From: RUG023 sp900315435
GTDB lineage: Bacteria > Spirochaetota > Spirochaetia > Sphaerochaetales > Sphaerochaetaceae
Direction: 5' to 3'
Assembly (NCBI GenBank): GCA_902788205.1
Contig: CADAJJ010000003.1
Span: 25,874-89,873 of the forward strand
Length of the DNA stretch: 64,000 nucleotides
This document shows positions 7,816 through 15,920 of this stretch, piece by piece. A model generated the notes under the pieces. The model made no database searches, was not told where the DNA came from, and saw only the letters and a list, made by a program, of their open reading frames with translations. The position numbers were made by a program, and so were the translations under genes. Within the stretch, counting starts at the first letter, position 1. The number at the start of each line of letters is the position of its first letter.

Positions 7816-9324
7816 ATGCCTGCAACCATAAAAATCAACGAGAAAGATACTGTCGCCATCGCTCTGCGCGACTTGAGAAAAGGCGAGAAGGTCGAGGGGG
7901 ACGTCATCCTGCTGGAAGATATCCCCCAAGCGCATAAGATCGCCCTGTGCGACAGGGAAAAGGGTGCGCCCGTCATCCGCTACGGTGTGGTGCTCGGTTT
8001 CTTGACCCAGCCGATACGCAAGGGGGAATGGATCAACGAGCACAAGATGGCGGTTGCTCCTTCCCCGGATTTGGCCAGCCTCGTGTGGGGTACCGATGTC
8101 CATGTCCGTCTGCCGCATCCCAGGCGGACGACATGGAGGGGATATTCGGTCCCAGGACAGCGGTGGGCAGGCAGCCGCAACATTCTCGCCATTACCAGTA
8201 CGGTCCAGTGCTGCCAGGGTGTGGTGGACGCGGCGGTGCGGAAAATGAAGGAGGAACTGCTCGCGAAGTATCCGCACGTGGATGATATCGTGGCACTGAA
8301 CCATGTGTATGGTTGCGGCATCGACGTCAATGCACCGGGTAGCGAGATACCCGTCCGGACCATCAGGAACCTGATGCACAACCCGAATTTTGGTGGCCAG
8401 TTGTTTGTCGTCAGTCTCGGGTGCGAGCACCTCAGACCCGATTTGCTACTCTCGGAAAGCGAGAACAACCCGGGGAACGTGATTGTCCTGCAGAAGCAGC
8501 ATGGGTTTGCCGGTATGCTTGAGGCGATGATGGAGATGGCGGAGAAGAAACTCGCCATCCTTGAGTCGCGGAGAAGAGAAGAGCTTCCCCTATCCAGACT
8601 CCTTGTCGGTTTCCAGTGCGGTGGCAGCGATGCCTTCAGCGGGATTGCCGCAAACCCAGCTGCAGGGTATGCCAGTGACCTTCTGGTGAGCGAAGGGGCG
8701 GGATCGATGTTCAGCGAGGTGACCGAGGTCCGGGATGGAGCGGATAAGCTTGCTGCCCGCTGCATCGATGAAGCGACCTTCAGGAAACTGGTTCATGAAC
8801 TGGATTGGTACGACAAATACCTTGCCCGCGGAGGGATGGACCGGGACGGAAACCCGACTCCTGGCAATAAAGCCGGCGGGCTTTCCAATATCGTGGAGAA
8901 GGCGATGGGTTCGATTGCCAAGAGTGGCAGCGCTCCGATCGTCGATGTGCTTGCAAGTGGGGAGCGTGCCACCAAGGGGGGCTTGATGTTTGCCGCCACC
9001 AGCGCCAACGACGTGATTTGCGGTCCCAGCCAACTTGCCAGCGGTATGGCCCTCGAAGTCTTCATGACGGGACGTGGCACTCCCTACGGTTTGGCCGAGG
9101 CCCCGGTGATCAAAGTCTCTACCAGATACGAGCTGAAGGAGATGTGGCCTGACCTGATTGATATAGACGCTGGTTATGTCGAGACAGGCGAGAAGACGAT
9201 CCAAGAGGTGGGCGAAGAGCTTTTCAACCTGATTCTTGATGTTGCCAGCGGAGAAAAACCAAAGGTGGAACAGCTTGGGCTTTCCAACTATATCTGCCTG
9301 TTGAACCCTGCTCCGCTCGAATAA
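7816..9324 (+). CDS. garD: galactarate dehydratase / UxaA-family hydro-lyase, copy 1
   Basis: 502 residues, close to GarD (about 520). Residues 1 to about 95 form the SAF-like N-terminal domain (LLEDIPQAHKIALCDREKGA). The UxaA catalytic region follows, with ITSTVQCCQGVVD, LNHVYGCGID, VSLGCEHLRPD and FQCGGSDAFSGI, where Cys and His residues bind the metal. The C-terminal part has GNKAGGLSNIVEKAMG and FMTGRGTPYGLA. It removes water from a meso- or D-hexarate to give a 5-keto-4-deoxyglucarate type product. The start is fixed by alignment with the second copy at 27466. UxaA-family specificity varies, so altronate-like or other acids are possible. Confidence 0.85.
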   Translation: MPATIKINEKDTVAIALRDLRKGEKVEGDVILLEDIPQAHKIALCDREKGAPVIRYGVVLGFLTQPIRKGEWINEHKMAVAPSPDLASLVWGTDVHVRLPHPRRTTWRGYSVPGQRWAGSRNILAITSTVQCCQGVVDAAVRKMKEELLAKYPHVDDIVALNHVYGCGIDVNAPGSEIPVRTIRNLMHNPNFGGQLFVVSLGCEHLRPDLLLSESENNPGNVIVLQKQHGFAGMLEAMMEMAEKKLAILESRRREELPLSRLLVGFQCGGSDAFSGIAANPAAGYASDLLVSEGAGSMFSEVTEVRDGADKLAARCIDEATFRKLVHELDWYDKYLARGGMDRDGNPTPGNKAGGLSNIVEKAMGSIAKSGSAPIVDVLASGERATKGGLMFAATSANDVICGPSQLASGMALEVFMTGRGTPYGLAEAPVIKVSTRYELKEMWPDLIDIDAGYVETGEKTIQEVGEELFNLILDVASGEKPKVEQLGLSNYICLLNPAPLE

Positions 9325-9430
9325 TGGTTGCATGGAACATCTCTGTACAGGTGGTTGAACCTCAAAGAACCATACGAGTGTGAATGAGGGCATGGTATCT
9401 CACGGTTGCAAGCAGCAATCAAACAAGAAA

Positions 9431-9492
9431 AGGCAACATCCCTTCTGTTTGGCCGTATCCGCTTGCGGTTTCCGGGATACGTTGTCTTTTTT
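9431..9492 (+). terminator. intrinsic terminator after garD copy 1
   Basis: A two-tier hairpin: an outer stem of AGGCAAC (9431-9437) with GTTGTCT (9481-9487) and an inner stem GTATCC (9455-9460) with GGATAC (9475-9480), followed by a T-run. Confidence 0.6.
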
Positions 9493-9617
9493 CCCTATAA
9501 ATCACGAAATCTTCCGCAAGTCCAAGCTGGCTGTTTTACAAAATTCTGTTTTGCTTTCAAATAAAATGCAAATCTTTTATAAAATGCTTGTAAATATCAA
9601 GAAAAATATAATTTTGA

Positions 9618-9647
9618 TTGACAGTTTGAAATAACTGGGCAGATACT
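9618..9647 (+). promoter_or_regulatory. promoter of the gudD-tctCBA-gudD operon
   Basis: Consensus TTGACA (9618-9623), 18-base spacer, GATACT (9642-9647). Predicted start near 9654, leaving a leader of about 170 bases. Confidence 0.65.
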
Positions 9648-9671
9648 GTGAGAGTGATGCAATTCTCTCAC
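9648..9671 (+). promoter_or_regulatory. inverted repeat over the gud operon start point, candidate operator
   Basis: A perfect 7-base repeat, GTGAGAG (9648-9654) and CTCTCAC (9665-9671), with ten bases between the arms. It begins right after the -10 and spans the predicted transcription start, which is a repressor-like position. Confidence 0.4.
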
Positions 9672-9824
9672 CAATTGTTGGCCATGTTGACTTTTATCCG
9701 GTGGAGACGTTGTGTCGGCATGTGCTCGTATCCTGGGGGTCGGAGACTATATTTCTCCTGGTTCCTCGATTAGGATAAGGGCGGATGGATTACACAAGAT
9801 TATCTTGGCCTCGGGAGGAAAGAC

Positions 9825-11153
9825 ATGGTTCCCTATGTAACTGAAATGGAAGTCTATCCGGTAGCCGGACACGACTCGATGCTGCTGAATCTGAGCGGTG
9901 CTCATGCTCCGTATTTCACCCGCAATATCGTTATCCTGACCGATAGCCAGGGCAACAAGGGCCTTGGGGAAGTTCCGGGTGTCGGCAAGGTCACCAAGGC
10001 TCTGGAGGATGTGAGAGAGGCGGTGCTCGGCACCCGCATCTCCGACTACCGCCAGACCCTGCAGAAGGTGAAGGCGATGCTCGGAAGCGACAAGGATGAC
10101 GAACGTGGCAACCAGACCTTCGACCAGAGAACCGGCATTCACGTCCTGACTGCCATCGAGGCTCCGCTTCTTGACTTGCTTGGCCAGTGGCTGGAGATGC
10201 CGGTTGCCCAGTTGCTCGGTGACGGACAGCAGAGGGAAAAGGTCAAATGCCTTGGCTACCTGTTCTTTGTCGGTGACCGGACCAAGACCACATTACCGTA
10301 TTTGACCGAAGAGGATTCTTCCTGCCAGTGGTACCGTATCCGCCATGACAAGGCGATGGATCCTGATTCGGTGGTGGCGCTGGCCAAGGCTGCCCGCGAG
10401 AAGTATGGCTTCCATGACTTCAAGCTGAAGGGTGGCGTTCTGAAGGGGAGCGAGGAGATGCGATCCATCAGGGCCCTGAAGGCTGCTTTCCCCGATGCCC
10501 GTATGACCCTTGACCCGAACGGTGGTTGGGGTTTGGACGAGGCGGTCGAGCTCTGCAAGGACATGCATGGGATCCTGACCTATTGCGAGGATCCCTGTGG
10601 TGCCGAGCATGGATACTCGGGCCGTGAGATCATGAGCGAGTTCCGGCGCCGTACCGGCATGCCGACCGCCACCAACATGATTGATACTGATTGGAGACAA
10701 TTCGGACATTGCCTGGAGTTGCAGTCCGTCGACATCCCGCTCGCCGACTGCCATTTCTGGACGATGCAGGGGGCGGTTCGCGTCGGGCAGCTCTGTAATG
10801 AGTTCGGCCTTACTTGGGGTTCCCATTCCAACAACCACTTTGACATCTCGCTTGCCATGATCGCTCAGGTAGGTGCGGCGGTTCCGGGCAACCCGACCGC
10901 CATCGACACCCATTGGATCTGGCAGGAAGGTATCGAGCACCTGACCAAGCATCCGTACCAGATCGAGGATGGCTTTTTGACTGTCGACCCGAAGAAGCCT
11001 GGTCTTGGCATCGAGCCGGATATGGAATCAATCAAGAAGGCGCACAAGCTCTACATGGAGAACAACCTGAGTGTCCGTGACGACGCCATGGCGATGCAGT
11101 TCCTGATTCCGGGCTGGAAGTTCGATCCGAAGAGACCCTGTATGGTCCGCTAA
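9825..11153 (+). CDS. gudD: D-glucarate dehydratase (enolase superfamily), copy 1
   Basis: 442 residues, essentially the length of E. coli GudD (446). Signature segments match GudD throughout: PVAGHDSMLLNLSGAHAPYF, FTRNIVIL, the KxK catalytic pair in FKLKGGVL, the metal-ligand block DPNGGW, EDPCGAEHGYSGRE, ATNMIDTDWRQ, and the His-bearing WGSHSNNHFDIS. It dehydrates D-glucarate (or L-idarate) to 5-keto-4-deoxy-D-glucarate in the cytoplasm. It is the first gene of the operon with the tricarboxylate-type transporter; a GGGAGGAAAG ribosome-binding site precedes the ATG. All catalytic residues I can place are intact, so it is probably active rather than a GudX-like paralogue. Confidence 0.93.
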   Translation: MVPYVTEMEVYPVAGHDSMLLNLSGAHAPYFTRNIVILTDSQGNKGLGEVPGVGKVTKALEDVREAVLGTRISDYRQTLQKVKAMLGSDKDDERGNQTFDQRTGIHVLTAIEAPLLDLLGQWLEMPVAQLLGDGQQREKVKCLGYLFFVGDRTKTTLPYLTEEDSSCQWYRIRHDKAMDPDSVVALAKAAREKYGFHDFKLKGGVLKGSEEMRSIRALKAAFPDARMTLDPNGGWGLDEAVELCKDMHGILTYCEDPCGAEHGYSGREIMSEFRRRTGMPTATNMIDTDWRQFGHCLELQSVDIPLADCHFWTMQGAVRVGQLCNEFGLTWGSHSNNHFDISLAMIAQVGAAVPGNPTAIDTHWIWQEGIEHLTKHPYQIEDGFLTVDPKKPGLGIEPDMESIKKAHKLYMENNLSVRDDAMAMQFLIPGWKFDPKRPCMVR

Positions 11154-11194
11154 ACATGTGAGAATGTGCCGGTTTTCGGCGCGTAGGAGGTTAT

Positions 11195-12181
11195 ATGAAG
11201 AAAGTATTGGCTATGGTCGCGTTGCTCGGGCTCTTGGCCACGACCCTGTCCGCAAACGGTCAGCAAGAGGGAACCCAGAATGCCGCTTCAAGTGGCGTGG
11301 ATTGGCCGAAGCAGCCAATCAATATCGTCGTCGCGTTCGGTGCTGGTGGAAATTCCGACTACAACACTCGTGCGCTTGCCAAGTATTTGCAGAAAGATCT
11401 TGGACAGCCGATTGTCGTTACGAACGTTTCCGGTTCCGGCGGAACGATTGGCGCCAACCAGGTAAAGGGTGCGAAGCCGGATGGGTACACCGTCTTGTGT
11501 TCCCAGGTTTCAATGAACGTCGCCCGTGTCGTCGGTCTGACCGACTATGCCGCCGAGGCATTTGAACCCGCTTGTGTTTTCTCCCAAGGTTCTGACGAGG
11601 TGCTGGTTGCCAATGCCGATACCGGATGGAAAACCTACGAGGATATGTTCAATGCCACTATCGCAGAGCCAGGCAAATACCGCCTGACCTCCAATGCTGG
11701 CGCTTCCACCCAGTGGATTGCCGTCGCGCTGACCAAGGCTGGAGCCAAGTTCAACATCGTTCCTTCCGGTGGTTCCGGCGAGCGCCTGAAACTGTTGCTT
11801 GGCAAGCATGTTGACGTGATCGCCATGCCGTACAACATGGTCAAGGATTACGTGGACAAGGGGCAGTTTGTCATTCTCGCTACCGATTCTCCGAAGCGTC
11901 CGTACAACTTGCCCGAAGTTCCGACTTTGAAGGAGAAGGGCGTCGACTGTGAGTATTACTACTACAACACCTTCTTTTTCCCGAAGGGGACCGACAAGGC
12001 GATTGTCGACAAGTTTGCGAAGGCCTGCCAGAACGTCATCGAGAACAATCCTGACTATGCAAAGGATCTCGAGGGATTCATGCAGCCGAAGGTCTATCTT
12101 GGACCCGAAGAGACTGCCAAATACTACAGTGATGAGCTTGCCCACTTGATGAAGTATCAGGCTGATTTCCAGGCGAAATAA
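11195..12181 (+). CDS. tctC: tripartite tricarboxylate transporter (TTT) substrate-binding protein
   Basis: 328 residues with a cleavable signal sequence (MKKVLAMVALLGLLATTLSA) followed by NGQQEG, a leader style common in spirochaetes and lacking a lipobox Cys. The mature part is TctC/BugT-like: WPKQPINIVVAFGAGGNSD at its start, GSGGTIGANQVKGAKPDGYT, and YNLPEVPTLKEKG near the C-terminal third. It would capture a carboxylate in the periplasm and deliver it to TctAB. Its position between two glucarate dehydratase genes points to glucarate or galactarate as the ligand; that is inference. GTAGGAGG lies upstream of the ATG. A hairpin separates it from tctB. Confidence 0.9.
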   Translation: MKKVLAMVALLGLLATTLSANGQQEGTQNAASSGVDWPKQPINIVVAFGAGGNSDYNTRALAKYLQKDLGQPIVVTNVSGSGGTIGANQVKGAKPDGYTVLCSQVSMNVARVVGLTDYAAEAFEPACVFSQGSDEVLVANADTGWKTYEDMFNATIAEPGKYRLTSNAGASTQWIAVALTKAGAKFNIVPSGGSGERLKLLLGKHVDVIAMPYNMVKDYVDKGQFVILATDSPKRPYNLPEVPTLKEKGVDCEYYYYNTFFFPKGTDKAIVDKFAKACQNVIENNPDYAKDLEGFMQPKVYLGPEETAKYYSDELAHLMKYQADFQAK

Positions 12182-12190
12182 GTATCATGG

Positions 12191-12219
12191 GGCTGTCTCG
12201 AAGATGTTTCGGGGCAGCC
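12191..12219 (+). terminator. intercistronic hairpin between tctC and tctB
   Basis: An eleven-pair stem (12191-12201 with 12209-12219, two G-T pairs) with a 7-base loop, followed only by a broken T-rich stretch. It may partly terminate or protect the upstream message, giving more binding protein than membrane subunits. Confidence 0.5.
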
Positions 12220-12256
12220 TCAGTCGTTTCTTTACTTTTCGTAATCGAGGTTTCCC

Positions 12257-12775
12257 ATGAAACTAAACAGAGAGATGAAAGTTGCGCTGTTTTTCATCTG
12301 CTTTGCCATTTTCTATCTGGTCATGACCACGCAGATCCAGACGAAAGATCTGTACAGCACGGTTGGTCTGAACTCCAAGTCCATGCCAAAACTCTATGGC
12401 GTGTTGATGATTGTCCTGGGTGTCATCCTGTTTGTCACCTCCTACCTGAAACAAAGGAAGCAGACCGCGCCTGAAGAAAAGAAGCCGGTGACCATGATCA
12501 AGCTTTTCGGCCGTGATGTGCCTAGAGGCAAGGTCTATCTGGTTGCTTCCATTCTTTTGTTTGCTTTTTACGCTGGCACGTACTCGTTGCTTGGCTTTGT
12601 GCTCTCTGGGTTCATCTACCTGACCCTGATGATTCTGCTGTTGACCCCGCAGAGGCTCAAATCGAGAAAGACGACGATATTCACCGCCTTGTTTTCGTTT
12701 GTGTTTGTGTATGCCCTTTATCTGATCTTCACCAGGGTTCTGTCGATGATGCTGCCACGTGGCATGCTGGGATAA
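12257..12775 (+). CDS. tctB: TTT transporter small membrane subunit (TctB family)
   Basis: 172 residues with four hydrophobic segments, roughly at residues 9-28, 45-66, 94-116 and 124-162, the layout of TctB proteins of about 150-180 residues. Sequence conservation in this family is low, so the call rests on membrane topology, size and position between tctC and tctA. A GAGG lies six bases before the ATG. The gene ends 13 bases before the tctA ATG, with the tctA ribosome-binding site overlapping its stop codon. Confidence 0.85.
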   Translation: MKLNREMKVALFFICFAIFYLVMTTQIQTKDLYSTVGLNSKSMPKLYGVLMIVLGVILFVTSYLKQRKQTAPEEKKPVTMIKLFGRDVPRGKVYLVASILLFAFYAGTYSLLGFVLSGFIYLTLMILLLTPQRLKSRKTTIFTALFSFVFVYALYLIFTRVLSMMLPRGMLG

Positions 12776-12788
12776 GGAGGGAGCCTCT

Positions 12789-14312
12789 ATGATGTCGTTA
12801 CTCGGTCAAGGTGTGTTGACGGTTGTAGGGAATCCCGGCATCCTGCTGGCGATGTTCGTTGGCGTGTTCATCGGTATCATCTTTGGTGCCCTTCCTGGCC
12901 TGACTACGGTCGCGTGTCTGTCCATGTTCCTGCCGGTTACCTATGTGATGAGCCAGGAAATGGGACTTTCCATGCTGACAGCCATCTATATCGGCGGTAT
13001 GTCCGGTGGATTGGTTTCGGCAATTCTCCTGAATATTCCGGGGACTCCGAGTTCCATCGCAACTTGCTTTGACGGTACTCCGATGGCAAAGAAAGGCCTG
13101 GCGGGCAAAGCGCTTGGCACGGGTGTGTTCGCCTCTATCGTCGGCAACTTCATTGGCGTGCTCGCCATGATTTTCATTTCTCCTCCACTGGCGGCGGCGA
13201 CGCTCCAGTTCGGACCGTGGGAGAACTTCGGCGTGACGCTGTTCGCCCTGACTTTGATTGCATCCCTGTGTGGCAAGAACATCTATACCGGCTTGCTTTC
13301 GGCTGTCTTCGGCATGATGTTCAGCACTATCGGTCTGGACAAGATCGACAGTTCCCAGCGTTTTACCTTTGGATTCAATTCTCTGACTACCGGTTTCGGC
13401 CTGTTGACTGTGCTGGTAGGCATGTACGCCGTCAGCGAGGTGCTCAAGACCGCATCGAGCGACCAACAGGAGGGGAAGGTCAACGAGGACTTCCATATGC
13501 ATGGCTTGGGGCTGACGGGAACGGAAATCAAGTCCCAGTCCTGGAACCTGTTGCGTTCTTCCCTGATTGGTCTTGCCATCGGCATCCTGCCTGGCATTGG
13601 TGGTTCGACCGCAAACATCATCGCCTATTCGGTGGCCAAGAGTTCCAGCAAATACCCGGAGAAATTCGGTACTGGCATCATTGACGGAATCTGTGCCTCG
13701 GAATCGGCAAACAACGCATCCGTAGGTGGCGCCATGATTCCCTTGCTTACCCTAGGTATTCCGGGCGATGGCTCGACGGCCTTGTTGCTAGGCGGATTCA
13801 TGTTGCATGGACTGCAACCTGGACCGCTTCTTTTCCAGAACAATGGCTCAATCGTCTATTCCATTTTCGCATCCATGTTGATTTCCACCGTGATGATGGG
13901 CGTCATCATGTACCTGTGCATGAGGGCTTTCGTAAAGATTCTGAAAGTTCCTTCATTCATCCTGATTCCCTGCATCATCGTCCTTTGCTCGATTGGCGCG
14001 TATACCTTGAATTACCGAACCTTCGATATTTGGGCCCTGCTGTTCTTCGGCATCATTGGTCTTGGGATGGCAACTGCGAAGGTTCCGCTTCCTCCGTTCA
14101 TTCTTGGTTTCATTCTTGGGTCCGATTTCGAGGTGAATCTCAGGACTGGACTCCAGTATGCCGCTAGCGACCACTTGATGCTGTTGCATCGTCCCATTGC
14201 ATTGACCTTCGTGGTTCTTGCCGTTGTGTTCCTGGTTATTTCCATCATGAAATTGCGCGCGCAGAACAAGCGCGAACTTGCCATGCAGAAGGAAGGAGGT
14301 GGTGCTGTATGA
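12789..14312 (+). CDS. tctA: TTT transporter large membrane subunit (TctA family)
   Basis: 507 residues, about 11-12 membrane segments. The TctA hallmark regions are clear: GIIFGALPGLTTVACLSMFL near the N terminus, GGLVSAILLNIPGTPSSIAT, and the repeat-related GLAIGILPGIGGSTANIIAY and GAMIPLLTLGIPGDGSTALL. It forms the ion-coupled translocation path for the tctC ligand. The start at 12789 follows AAGGAGG (12774-12780); the open frame extends upstream to 12759 but that part overlaps the tctB end. Its stop overlaps the next gene start as ATGA, indicating translational coupling to the second gudD. Confidence 0.93.
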   Translation: MMSLLGQGVLTVVGNPGILLAMFVGVFIGIIFGALPGLTTVACLSMFLPVTYVMSQEMGLSMLTAIYIGGMSGGLVSAILLNIPGTPSSIATCFDGTPMAKKGLAGKALGTGVFASIVGNFIGVLAMIFISPPLAAATLQFGPWENFGVTLFALTLIASLCGKNIYTGLLSAVFGMMFSTIGLDKIDSSQRFTFGFNSLTTGFGLLTVLVGMYAVSEVLKTASSDQQEGKVNEDFHMHGLGLTGTEIKSQSWNLLRSSLIGLAIGILPGIGGSTANIIAYSVAKSSSKYPEKFGTGIIDGICASESANNASVGGAMIPLLTLGIPGDGSTALLLGGFMLHGLQPGPLLFQNNGSIVYSIFASMLISTVMMGVIMYLCMRAFVKILKVPSFILIPCIIVLCSIGAYTLNYRTFDIWALLFFGIIGLGMATAKVPLPPFILGFILGSDFEVNLRTGLQYAASDHLMLLHRPIALTFVVLAVVFLVISIMKLRAQNKRELAMQKEGGGAV

Positions 14313-15640
14313 TGAAGACTCCGATTGTAACTGATATGAAAGTCATCCCGGTCGCGGGATATGACTCGATGCTGCTTTCTCTTTCCGGATGTCATGCGCC
14401 GTACTATACGCGCAACCTGGTCATTCTGAAGGACAACAGCGGCAATACCGGTGTGGGCGAGGTCCATGGAGGTCTTGCGATCAAGCAGAGCCTTGAGGCC
14501 GCCATCCCGTTCGTCGTGGGCAGGCCGATTGGCGAGTACCGCCAGATCATCGGCAACCTTGCCGGCGTCCACAACAAGACTGCCAACGCCGAGAGCCTGC
14601 AGAACCTGGACCTTTCCAAGCTGAAGGATATCGTCCATGGCGAGACTGCCATCGAGGCGGCCCTGCTGGACCTGATGGGCAAGTTCCTGGGCTGTCCGGC
14701 TTGCGACCTGCTTGGGGATGGAAGGCAGCGCTCTGACGTGACGATTCTTGGATACCTTTTCTATATCGAGGACACGAAGAAGACCGACCTGCCCTATATC
14801 GACGAGTCTTCTTCTTCCAACCCATGGTACCGGATCCGTCGCAAACCCCACATGACTCCTGCCTCGATTGTGGAGGAGGCGGAGGCCCTGCATGAAGTGT
14901 ATGGCTTCGAGAACTTCAAGCTGAAGGGTGGTGTCCTGCGGGGTGAGGAGGAGATGGAGGCGATCGAGGCGGTCGCGAGCCGTTTCCCGAAGGCAAGGGT
15001 GAATATCGACCCGAACGGGGCCTGGAAGCTCAAGGACGCCATCCGTCTTTGCAAAGGTTCCTCGCTGACCTATGCCGAGGATCCCTGTGGTACTGAGAGC
15101 GGATACTCGGGAAGAGAGACCATGGCCGAGTTCAAGGAGGCGACCGGGAAACCGACTGCCACCAACATGATCGCCACAGACTGGAGACAGCTGAAGCACG
15201 CCATCATCGAGAAAAGCGTCGACATCGTTCTTGCCGACCCCCATTTCTGGGGTATGGCTGGTTCGATTCGCTGCTCGCAGATTCTTGCAGACTGGGGCCT
15301 GACCTGGGGTTCCCATTCCAACAACCACTTCGACATCACGCTTGCCCAGTATGTGCAGTGCGCCGCGGCGGCGAAGGGGGACATCACTGCCCTGGACACC
15401 CACTGGATCTGGCAGGAAGGCCATGACGAGCTGACCAACAACCCGCCGAAAATTGTAGGAGGCAAGGTCCATGTGGGCGACGCTCCCGGCCTTGGCATCG
15501 AGGTCAATATGGACAAGGTGATGAAAGCCAACGAGCTGTATCGCAAACTTTCTTATTGGGACAGGAATGATGCCATCAGCATGCAATACCTGATTCCGAA
15601 CTGGAAGTTCGATTCGAAGATGCCCTGCATGGTCCGCTGA
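14309..15640 (+). CDS. gudD: glucarate dehydratase-family protein, copy 2
   Basis: 443 residues, clearly GudD-type: PVAGYDSMLLSLSGCHAPYY, TRNLVIL, FKLKGGVLRGEEE, DPNGAWKL, EDPCGTESGYSGRE, TNMIATDWRQ and WGSHSNNHFDIT. The catalytic Lys pair and His are retained. It departs from copy 1 around residues 85-115 and in the LGYLFYIEDTKKTDLPY region, where it looks more like E. coli GudX, so a different epimer preference (for example galactarate or idarate) or a helper role is possible. It starts inside the tctA stop region (ATGATG) with AAGGAGGT eight bases upstream, and is the last gene of the operon. Confidence 0.9.
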   Translation: MMKTPIVTDMKVIPVAGYDSMLLSLSGCHAPYYTRNLVILKDNSGNTGVGEVHGGLAIKQSLEAAIPFVVGRPIGEYRQIIGNLAGVHNKTANAESLQNLDLSKLKDIVHGETAIEAALLDLMGKFLGCPACDLLGDGRQRSDVTILGYLFYIEDTKKTDLPYIDESSSSNPWYRIRRKPHMTPASIVEEAEALHEVYGFENFKLKGGVLRGEEEMEAIEAVASRFPKARVNIDPNGAWKLKDAIRLCKGSSLTYAEDPCGTESGYSGRETMAEFKEATGKPTATNMIATDWRQLKHAIIEKSVDIVLADPHFWGMAGSIRCSQILADWGLTWGSHSNNHFDITLAQYVQCAAAAKGDITALDTHWIWQEGHDELTNNPPKIVGGKVHVGDAPGLGIEVNMDKVMKANELYRKLSYWDRNDAISMQYLIPNWKFDSKMPCMVR

Positions 15641-15779
15641 ACACTGTGGTGAAGCGTATGTTTTTGTTTCTTGAAATTTGGTGCATGACATACATGCTTC
15701 AATTCGGAGTTGCGTGTTGAAGCATCATGTGAAATACCGGAAGGCGCCGCACTTGTCGTGACCGCCTTCCAGTCAAGAC

Positions 15780-15807
15780 GATAGCCGCTCTTTTACGGGC
15801 GGCTATC
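15780..15807 (+). terminator. hairpin after gudD copy 2
   Basis: Stem 15780-15790 with 15797-15807 and a TTTTAC loop. Pairing is strong but the following T-run is short (TTG), so termination may be partial. Confidence 0.5.
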
Positions 15808-15859
15808 TTGCCATTTGGGCAATGGCTGTCGAAATGTCGGCATCCACTCAATCACATAC

Positions 15860-15901
15860 AAAAAGGCCAGACATGCATGGTATCGCACCCGCATGTCTGG
15901 C
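15860..15901 (-). terminator. intrinsic terminator of ackA
   Basis: Perfect eleven-base stem (15866-15876 with 15891-15901). Read on the minus strand it is followed by CTTTTTG, just past the ackA stop. Confidence 0.8.
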
Positions 15902-15920
15902 TCTTTCTGTCCAACCTGTG

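Larger units (their letters stand above)
9325..9824. other. 500-bp intergenic region: terminator, promoter and long leader of the gud operon
   Basis: It holds the terminator of garD copy 1 (9431-9492), an AT-rich stretch (about 9495-9615), the gud promoter (9618-9647), an inverted repeat over the start point (9648-9671) and a leader of about 170 bases. I recognise no known riboswitch in the leader; the 84-codon frame at 9380-9634 has no protein-like features. Confidence 0.6.

Noticed and set aside
9380..9634. 84-codon frame after garD copy 1
   Set aside because: It spans a terminator and an AT-rich promoter region; the Lys/Ile-rich end reflects base composition.
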